Assembly: GCA_937914785.1 (NCBI GenBank)
Contig: CALGIV010000235.1
Span: 1-6,657, forward strand
Reading direction: 5' to 3'
DNA: 6,657 bases
DNA from: an uncultured Eubacteriaceae bacterium
GTDB taxonomy: Bacteria > Bacillota > Clostridia > Eubacteriales > UBA1433
The translations under genes were made by a program, and so were the position numbers. The notes beneath the pieces were generated by a model. The model ran no database searches. It was not told where the DNA came from and saw only the letters and a list, made by a program, of their open reading frames with translations. Shown here piece by piece: positions 1 to 5,707 of the stretch (positions within the stretch are counted from its first letter, which is position 1; every line of letters starts with the position of its first letter).

Positions 1-111
1 GTCACCCTGTGCGACGCCGAGCAACACCGTCAACCCCTGCGCAATCTCTGAGACAACTTGTCCCGCTACCGTAACGGACGACTGTTTGACGCGCTGGACA
101 ACCGCTCTCAT
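1..111 (-). CDS. dtd: D-aminoacyl-tRNA deacylase (Dtd), N-terminal fragment cut by window edge
   Basis: Only the first 37 codons lie in the window; the gene continues past the left edge, and the full protein in this family is about 145-150 residues. The translation begins MRAVVQRVKQSSVTVAGQVV and reaches GLTVLLGVAQGD. This is the characteristic N-terminus of Dtd: an initial beta strand with the VQRV motif, then a strand ending in the LLGV motif. Dtd is a cytoplasmic homodimer that hydrolyses D-amino acids, and mis-attached glycine, from tRNA. The catalytic signature regions (SQFTL and the C-terminal GP-containing motif) lie outside the window, so activity cannot be judged. The ATG sits 3 nt after the rel stop codon. 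An AGGA at 120-123, inside the end of rel, gives 8 nt spacing, so translation is probably coupled to rel. The same rel-dtd adjacency is known in Bacillus. Confidence 0.93.
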   Translation of the reverse strand, partial: MRAVVQRVKQSSVTVAGQVVSEIAQGLTVLLGVAQGD

Positions 112-114
112 CGC

Positions 115-2262
115 CTACATCCTGACAATGCTGCGCACATCCTTCTGCGCTTCCAGCTTCTTTACCAGTTTATTTAAATCATCCACACCCCTTACTTCCA
201 GCACGACATCAAAGTAGGCGATATCGTCTTCCGTGCTCTTGGCATTTAAGGCATGGATAGGCACCTTCTCATCGGCGAAAATCTTTGCAATAACGCCCAG
301 CACGCCGGAATAGTCGTTGGCTTCTATCAAAATTTTTGCCGAGAAAGCAGCGTTATCCACCGTCTGCCACTCCACATTGATCAGCCGTTCTTCATTTTGC
401 ATATTGATGACGTTCGCGCAGTCGATGCGGTGTACCGTCACCCCTCTTCCACGCGTGATAAACCCGATGACATTATCGCCGGGAACAGGATTACAGCACC
501 GCGCCATACGCACCGCCATACCGGATTGCCCGCCAATTTTGACGGATTGCTCGATTGCCGAATGTTTTCTGCTCGGCGCTTTTGTTTTGATCTCCACCTC
601 TTTCGGCGGAAAATCCTCTTCAAAGTCCAGGATAATTTTACGTACGATCTGGCCGGCCTTGATGCCGCCATAGCCGACGGCCGAATACATATCCGCCACC
701 GTATTGTAATTAAACTTTTTAATCGCATAATCCCAGAACTTTTGATTGCCGAACTTTTCGATGGTATAACCCAGGCGCTTGATCTCGCGGTCGACCATCT
801 CCTTGCCCTTGATAATGTTTTCTTCGCGCTCCGCCTTTTTAAACCAGTTTCGAATCTTGTTTTTCGCATGTGAACTCTGAACGATCTTCAGCCAATCGCG
901 GCTTGGGCCTTTCGAATTCGGCGAAGTTAAAATTTCGACGATATCACCGTTTTTCAGCCGATAAGACACCGGCACGATCTTGCTGTTAATCTTTGCTCCG
1001 ACGCACTTATGCCCTACATCACTGTGAATGCGGTAGGCAAAGTCCAGCGGACAGGAGCCGCGCGGCAGGTTCTTCACATCACCCTGCGGTGTAAAAACAT
1101 AGACCTCATCGGAAAACAAATCGCCCTTGATGATATCGTAAAAAGCGTCGGAGTCCTCCACTTCGTTATTCCATTCCATTACCTGGCGCAACCAGGCCAA
1201 TTTTTCGTCAAATGAATTTTTATCCACACGGCGGCTGCCGGCCTCTTTATACTTCCAGTGCGCCGCAACCCCGTATTCGGCAATGCGGTGCATCTCATGC
1301 GTGCGAATTTGCACCTCGACAGGATGGCCGTTCGGCCCTATGACCGTCGTGTGCAATGACTGGTACATATTCGGTTTCGGCATCGCGATATAGTCTTTAA
1401 ACTTCCCCGGCAGCGGCGTAAACGCCGTGTGCACGATGCCTAAGACCGCATAACAGCTCTGAATATCCTCGACGAGCAGGCGCACGGCAAGCAGGTCATA
1501 AATCTCTTCAAAACTGCCGACGCGCTGCATTTTACGGTAAATGCTGTAGTAGTGTTTTGCGCGGCCTTCAATCGTATAGTCCACGCCACTGTCCTTCAGC
1601 TTCAGCTTCAACAAATCGATGAATTGATTGACATTTTTTTCACGCTGTTCGCGGTTTTGTGCCACTTTACGTGCGATCTCGTAATACGCTTCCTCATTCA
1701 CATATCGAAATGATATGTCCTCCAACTCCCACTTAATGCGAAACATCCCCAGACGATGCGCAATGGGAGCGTAAATGTCCAGCGTTTCCTGAGCTTTTAT
1801 TTTCCGCTTATCAGGCGTTAAATATTTTATAGTGCGCATATTATGAAGCCTGTCAGCCAATTTTATAAAGATGACGCGAACATCCTGCGCCATCGCGATA
1901 AGCATTTTGCGAAAGTTTTCGACCTGCGCTTCTTCCTTCGTATTAAACTGCAATTTGCTGATCTTCGTCACACCGTTGACAATATCGGCGACTTCTTTGC
2001 CGAAACGTTCGACGATATCTTCATACGTATAATCGGTATCTTCCACGACGTCGTGCAGGAGTGCCGCACAGATTGAAATTGCATCAAACTGCAAATCCGC
2101 GAGAATATGCACGATGGCAACCGGATGGATCAGATAAGCTTCGCCGGATTCACGCTTCTGACCGGTATGTGCCAACTCGGCAAATTCGTAGGCGCGCTTA
2201 ACAAAGGCGACATCGTCGTCATTTAAATACGTCCCGACATGTTCTATGAGCTTATCCAGCAT
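115..2262 (-). CDS. rel: Bifunctional (p)ppGpp synthetase/hydrolase Rel (long RSH protein)
   Basis: A 715-residue cytoplasmic enzyme that makes (p)ppGpp from ATP and GDP/GTP on stalled ribosomes and also degrades it. Domains in order: the HD hydrolase (about 20-180) has H46 in YLIHP, H70-D71 with E74-D75 in HDVVEDT, and KLADRLHNMRT at 134-144. The synthetase (about 230-340) has GRAKHYYSIYRKM at 233-245, D256 in YDLLAVR, KFKD at 287-290 and E316 in VEVQIRT. TGS spans about 387-447, followed by a helical region. A CC/zinc-finger-like segment at 586-615 has C589, C590, H611 and C615. ACT runs from about 636 to the end. Both catalytic halves look intact, so it should be bifunctional, not a degenerate RelA or SpoT. 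The frame also opens at a GTG at 2271, but that GTG overlaps the AAAGGAG ribosome binding site, so the ATG at 2262 is preferred. It lies 18 nt after recJ and 3 nt before dtd. The RXKD motif reads KFKD here. Confidence 0.97.
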   Translation of the reverse strand: MLDKLIEHVGTYLNDDDVAFVKRAYEFAELAHTGQKRESGEAYLIHPVAIVHILADLQFDAISICAALLHDVVEDTDYTYEDIVERFGKEVADIVNGVTKISKLQFNTKEEAQVENFRKMLIAMAQDVRVIFIKLADRLHNMRTIKYLTPDKRKIKAQETLDIYAPIAHRLGMFRIKWELEDISFRYVNEEAYYEIARKVAQNREQREKNVNQFIDLLKLKLKDSGVDYTIEGRAKHYYSIYRKMQRVGSFEEIYDLLAVRLLVEDIQSCYAVLGIVHTAFTPLPGKFKDYIAMPKPNMYQSLHTTVIGPNGHPVEVQIRTHEMHRIAEYGVAAHWKYKEAGSRRVDKNSFDEKLAWLRQVMEWNNEVEDSDAFYDIIKGDLFSDEVYVFTPQGDVKNLPRGSCPLDFAYRIHSDVGHKCVGAKINSKIVPVSYRLKNGDIVEILTSPNSKGPSRDWLKIVQSSHAKNKIRNWFKKAEREENIIKGKEMVDREIKRLGYTIEKFGNQKFWDYAIKKFNYNTVADMYSAVGYGGIKAGQIVRKIILDFEEDFPPKEVEIKTKAPSRKHSAIEQSVKIGGQSGMAVRMARCCNPVPGDNVIGFITRGRGVTVHRIDCANVINMQNEERLINVEWQTVDNAAFSAKILIEANDYSGVLGVIAKIFADEKVPIHALNAKSTEDDIAYFDVVLEVRGVDDLNKLVKKLEAQKDVRSIVRM

Positions 2263-2270
2263 TTTCAGCA

Positions 2271-2277
2271 CTCCTTT
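2271..2277 (-). promoter_or_regulatory. Ribosome binding site of rel (decides the start codon)
   Basis: The minus strand reads AAAGGAG, followed by 8 nt (TGCTGAAA) and then ATG at 2262-2260. This near-perfect Shine-Dalgarno with ideal spacing supports the ATG. The GTG that would add three residues lies inside the motif and would have no spacer. Confidence 0.85.
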
Positions 2278-2280
2278 CTA

Positions 2281-4728
2281 TCAGTTTGTCCCTTCTGCCA
2301 CAGCCTCCCCAACGGCAAAATCAGGCTTTTGTATATCATATAATTTTATCATAATATCGCTGCTATTCAAATCTTTTTTTTCATTAACAGACAGTTTTTC
2401 CAATAAAATCAGATCATTTTGGCGATCGTATGTATAATTGAGAAGCGAAAGCGATGCAAAAACATCGAGAGCCAATCGCAAGTTTACATAATCCACACGA
2501 TACTGACCGCAGCCATTCAAATGCCGGACAAACCCGTACAGGCTGTTACTGCAAACCTCACTAATTTCCTCCAACCGCGTAAACACAAACCCTAAAAACG
2601 CCCTGTTGAGGCAAAACATCTCATCGCGGTATGGCTTTGAACGCCGCAGTACGGCATAATTTACTTCTTTGTAAAGCGCCTGCTCAAGCGTATCGAAATA
2701 ATTGTATTCTGCCACTGCGATGCGCCGGCCGGCCGGCAATTTTGTCGGACACATCAGGATATAGCGTTTGTCCTTTTCTTCATCCGGCACTTCATTAAAG
2801 CAGATGTGCCATACCTCTTCCTGCCCGCGATGCCGCAGGCACCGTTGTATTCGTTTCAGCATCTCATAGCTGTAGGCGACGATGACCTCAAAGTCGTCTT
2901 TTTGAATCACATCTTCCACGCGCAGCGTTATGGCACCTATATCAGGAGTATATTCTTCTTCGCGGTAAAATGTTATAAAGTGTTCATAAAGCGCTTCCTG
3001 ATATTCTTTTAAGAATTCCTCATAAAAGAAAATATCTTTAATTTCATATTCGACCGATGTGATATTGCGAAAGCGATTGACCGTCGGATAAAACAAAATA
3101 TCCGCCTTGTCTGTCTTGCGAATATGCTCAAAGCTTTCGCTCTGAGAAAACGCCACGCCGCGCACCATACAGCCGTCCGCCTGCACGTTGCAGGAAATGT
3201 GCTCGCCCGTTGCGCCCATTGCCGATATTTTTGAAATCGCGCATCCGTTTAAGCGCAACACCGGTTTGGGGTTCCGGTAGCCAAAAGGCGCCATCAAATT
3301 TAATTCCGAAATAAACTTTTCCGTAAAGACGGGGCGATCGCTCACCGCATCATATTGGCGTTTAAAGCGAAACAGTCGCCCAATGTCCTGCGCACGGGCA
3401 TACTCGTTCAATCTGGCATCAAACTCCTCAAGCCTGTCTGCATTCAACGAAAAGCCCGCCGCCGCACTGTGCCCTCCAAATCGCAGCAGGCAGTCGGAGG
3501 CACTTAAAATCGCTTCATAAATGTTAAAGCCGACGATACTGCGCGCCGAACCTTTACAAATGCCGTCCTCGCCGATCGAGAGCAACAGAAACGGGCGGTT
3601 ATACGCCTCAGCGAGGCGGCCTGCCGTAATGCCGATGACGCCTTCGTGCCATCCTTTTTGGGCAATAACCCAAATATCCTTTGATTCAATGCCCGCTTCT
3701 TTAACGAAAGCATCCGCTTCCTCATAAATCTCCTTTTCGGTCTGTTGGCGTACTGCGTTGATTTTCCCGAGCAAAGCCGCTTTTTCACGCGCTATCTCCG
3801 GAGGATCACTGCAAAACATCGCCACGGCCTCGTTTGCGTTCGTCATCCGCCCCGCCGCATTAATACGCGGCGCAATGCGGTAGCCGATATGCCCCGCTTC
3901 CAGCTCCTCCGGCTTAACAGCAGCATCTTCAAACATCTGAATCAACGCCGCGTTCTTCGTCTTACGCGCAGCGCGCAGGCCCAATGCCGTAAGGTGCCGG
4001 TTCTCTCCCGTCAGCGGTACGATATCGGCTACCGTGCCGATCATTGCAAAACTCAATAACTCTCCGCTGTCCGCTGCGCCCAACTGCTCCTTAACCAGCG
4101 CCACCGCCAACTTACAGGCAACGCCGGCACCGCATAAATCTTTGTTCGGATATTTCTCTCCGGCAACCTTCGGATTTAAGATCGCCACAGCCTGCGGCAA
4201 TTCTTCCGGCGCCTCGTGGTGGTCGGTAATGATCGTATCGATGCCCTTTTGCGCCGCATACGCAATCTCCTTTTCGGCATTGATGCCGTTGTCCACGGTA
4301 ATGATCAGCTTATACCCTTCTGCATGCAACTTTTCGATCACTTTTGTATTCAACCCGTAGCCGTCCTCAAAACGGTCCGGCAACAGATAATCGATAGATT
4401 CATAAACCGGCCTTATCGTCGAATACAGAATGCTCACGCCCATAATCCCGTCTGCGTCGTAGTCGCCATAAAGAACGATGCGTTCCTTTTTTGTCATAGC
4501 CTCTTGAATACGCTTTACCGCCACTTGCATATCCGCAAATAAGAAAGGACTGAACAGCTTATCTTCACTGGAAAACAGGTATTCCCGCGCCTGTTCAACT
4601 GAAGTTATCCCCCGGCTCACGATCAGACGCGCGACGGCGGGCGCGATGTTCAGCTGCTGCGCGATATTCTCAGCAAAGCCGTCATCTTTGTGTTCATTTC
4701 TTTTTTCCCAGAGGGTATACTTTTGCAT
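2281..4728 (-). CDS. recJ: Single-stranded-DNA-specific 5'-3' exonuclease RecJ
   Basis: An 815-residue DHH-family nuclease that degrades single-stranded DNA 5' to 3' with Mn2+/Mg2+, acting in recombination, mismatch and base-excision repair. The DHH domain shows motif I GDYDADG at 88-94, motif II TVDNGI around D146, motif III D169-H170-H171, and D235 in GTVADIVPL. APRINAAGRM at 286-295 follows. The DHHA1 domain has GWHEGVIGITAGRL at 359-372, RSIVGFNI at 396-403 and GGHSAAAGF at 418-426. An OB-fold region begins about 470 with LMAPFGYRNPKPV at 478-490. A C-terminal domain from about 570 to the end resembles the extension of Firmicutes RecJ and makes the protein longer than the roughly 577-residue E. 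coli enzyme. All metal-binding motifs are present. The frame extends upstream to 4797, but those 23 codons run through the terminator hairpin. The ATG at 4728 has an AAGGTGG site and begins MQKYTLWEKR, so it is preferred. The apt gene that follows recJ in Bacillus is absent; rel follows after 18 nt. Confidence 0.96.
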   Translation of the reverse strand: MQKYTLWEKRNEHKDDGFAENIAQQLNIAPAVARLIVSRGITSVEQAREYLFSSEDKLFSPFLFADMQVAVKRIQEAMTKKERIVLYGDYDADGIMGVSILYSTIRPVYESIDYLLPDRFEDGYGLNTKVIEKLHAEGYKLIITVDNGINAEKEIAYAAQKGIDTIITDHHEAPEELPQAVAILNPKVAGEKYPNKDLCGAGVACKLAVALVKEQLGAADSGELLSFAMIGTVADIVPLTGENRHLTALGLRAARKTKNAALIQMFEDAAVKPEELEAGHIGYRIAPRINAAGRMTNANEAVAMFCSDPPEIAREKAALLGKINAVRQQTEKEIYEEADAFVKEAGIESKDIWVIAQKGWHEGVIGITAGRLAEAYNRPFLLLSIGEDGICKGSARSIVGFNIYEAILSASDCLLRFGGHSAAAGFSLNADRLEEFDARLNEYARAQDIGRLFRFKRQYDAVSDRPVFTEKFISELNLMAPFGYRNPKPVLRLNGCAISKISAMGATGEHISCNVQADGCMVRGVAFSQSESFEHIRKTDKADILFYPTVNRFRNITSVEYEIKDIFFYEEFLKEYQEALYEHFITFYREEEYTPDIGAITLRVEDVIQKDDFEVIVAYSYEMLKRIQRCLRHRGQEEVWHICFNEVPDEEKDKRYILMCPTKLPAGRRIAVAEYNYFDTLEQALYKEVNYAVLRRSKPYRDEMFCLNRAFLGFVFTRLEEISEVCSNSLYGFVRHLNGCGQYRVDYVNLRLALDVFASLSLLNYTYDRQNDLILLEKLSVNEKKDLNSSDIMIKLYDIQKPDFAVGEAVAEGTN

Positions 4729-4731
4729 AAT

Positions 4732-4738
4732 CCACCTT
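4732..4738 (-). promoter_or_regulatory. Ribosome binding site of recJ (decides the start codon)
   Basis: The minus strand reads AAGGTGG, one mismatch from AAGGAGG. The AAGG core lies 6 nt before the ATG at 4728. No comparable site was seen before the more upstream possible start at 4797, which is also upstream of the terminator hairpin. Confidence 0.75.
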
Positions 4739-4749
4739 ATAAAGTTACC

Positions 4750-4789
4750 AAAAAAGCCCGTCTCATTAAAATTAATGAAAAGGACTTTT
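4750..4789 (-). terminator. Rho-independent terminator downstream of secF
   Basis: On the minus-strand transcript, the arm at 4789-4773 pairs with the arm at 4768-4752 around a 4-nt loop (4772-4769). That is a 17-bp stem with one mismatch and two G-U wobbles. It begins AAAAGUCC and ends GGGCUUUU, so the U-run of six (4755-4750) follows directly, shared in part with the base of the stem. The stem begins 18 nt after the secF stop codon, the expected place for an operon end. The opposite strand has a weaker UUUUGUU run, so weak bidirectional function is possible. The GC-rich part is short (about 3 pairs near the base plus scattered GC pairs), so efficiency may be partial. It separates secDF from recJ-rel-dtd. 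Confidence 0.75.
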
Positions 4790-4794
4790 GTTAG
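4765..4794 (-). promoter_or_regulatory. Weak candidate sigma-A-type promoter for recJ-rel-dtd, overlapping the terminator
   Basis: The minus strand has CTAACA (4794-4789, 4 of 6 matches to TTGACA), 18 nt, then TTTAAT (4770-4765, 5 of 6 matches to TATAAT). A start point near 4758 would lie inside the 3' arm of the terminator stem. Such a transcript would lack the 5' arm, so it could not fold the hairpin, and it would have a leader of about 30 nt before recJ. The match is modest and the region is AT-rich, so it may be chance. Confidence 0.2.
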
Positions 4795-4807
4795 CACTAT
4801 CGTTTAT

Positions 4808-5707
4808 TTATTTCGCCAGCTGTCTTTTCTTTTTCTGGCTGTTATCGACCGCTTTGCGCAATTTATACCAAATTGGTGCTGCGAGGAAAAGCGACGAATA
4901 CGTGCCGCCCAAGAATCCCACAATCAGTGGCAAGGCAAAGCTTTTCACATCATCCACGCCCAACACATACAGTGTCGTAATCGTCAGCAATGTCGTAATC
5001 GAGGTGTTGATACTCCTGCGCAGGCACTGCTGAATACTGTCGTCAACGAGGTTTTCGTAATCGTACTTCTTGTACCGCTTCCTGTTCTCGCGCACGCGGT
5101 CAAAGATGATAATCGTGTTATTGATCGAATAACCCAAAATTGTCAACAACGCGGCGACAAACGGCGTATTGACCTGAATTCGGAAAATTGCGAACATGCC
5201 GACGACCAGCAAAATATCGTGCAATAAGGCGATAATCGCTGCGACGCCGAACAAAAACTCAAACCGGATCGTAATATAGACCAACATACAGACGACAACG
5301 ACGATGCAGGCCATAATCGACTGATAGGTGATCTCGCCGCTCATCGACGCACTGACTTTATCGACCTGTGGCGCCAGAGTTTCTTCATCCACATCAAAAG
5401 CTGTCTGAATTTCTTCAATCATCAACCGGCGCTCTTCTTCCGTCAAATCCAATTTCGAGCTGATGATCACTTGCGTCATAGTATCTCCGGCCGCCGTGAT
5501 CTCCGCTTCCTTATCATAATTGTCGACAATAGCGCGCACTTCACTCGTCTCGAACGTTCTGTCCAGCTCCATCGTCATAATCATACCGCCTGCAAAATCC
5601 AGGCCGAAGTTCAATCCAAACGTAAAGATAAAGACGAGCCCTACAAGGATAATGACCGCTGAAATAATAAAGAAAATCTTCGCATTCTTTGCTATCGATA
5701 CTTTCAT
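4808..5707 (-). CDS. secF: Protein translocase subunit SecF
   Basis: A 299-residue inner-membrane protein that pairs with SecD to couple the proton gradient to late steps of SecYEG-dependent export. It has six predicted membrane segments: about 12-30, then a periplasmic-type loop to about 128, then five more between about 129 and 282. Diagnostic motifs are GLDFAGG at 35-41 in the first loop, LLHD at 161-164, GYSINNT at 192-198 leading into FDRVREN at 202-208, and LRRSINTS at 229-236. The tail is short and basic (QKKKRQLAK). The length matches ordinary separate SecF proteins of about 290-320 residues. The ATG at 5707 overlaps the secD stop as ATGA and has GAGGTGA at 5712-5718 as its ribosome binding site. 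The longer frame to 5734 would add nine residues without support. Asn197 sits where an Asp is usual in SecF. Confidence 0.96.
   Translation of the reverse strand: MKVSIAKNAKIFFIISAVIILVGLVFIFTFGLNFGLDFAGGMIMTMELDRTFETSEVRAIVDNYDKEAEITAAGDTMTQVIISSKLDLTEEERRLMIEEIQTAFDVDEETLAPQVDKVSASMSGEITYQSIMACIVVVVCMLVYITIRFEFLFGVAAIIALLHDILLVVGMFAIFRIQVNTPFVAALLTILGYSINNTIIIFDRVRENRKRYKKYDYENLVDDSIQQCLRRSINTSITTLLTITTLYVLGVDDVKSFALPLIVGFLGGTYSSLFLAAPIWYKLRKAVDNSQKKKRQLAK

Larger units (their letters stand above)
4729..4807. other. Longest intergenic gap (79 nt), secF to recJ
   Basis: This is the only intergenic stretch longer than 20 nt. It holds the terminator hairpin, the weak candidate promoter overlapping it, and the recJ ribosome binding site. 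About 21 nt separate the end of the T-run from the recJ ATG, which leaves no room for a separate promoter downstream of the hairpin. Confidence 0.8.

Noticed and set aside
438..869. A 143-codon minus-strand frame overlapping rel in another frame
   Set aside because: It is an out-of-frame reading of rel, rich in Arg, Lys and Ser, with no independent evidence of being translated.
253..873. A 206-codon open frame on the plus strand, antisense to rel
   Set aside because: It lies wholly within rel, whose translation matches a strongly conserved family along this stretch. The plus-strand product shows no recognisable domain, and I found no supporting promoter.
2724..2737. A 14-bp perfect palindrome GCCGGCCGGCCGGC
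   Set aside because: It encodes part of the KLPAGRRI stretch of RecJ and occurs once in the window. It is explained by GC-rich Ala/Gly/Arg codons, with no sign of a site or repeat family.
4646..5227. A 193-codon plus-strand frame crossing the recJ start, the terminator and secF
   Set aside because: It is antisense to two well-supported genes, runs through a terminator hairpin, and its product has no recognisable family features. It is a shadow frame.
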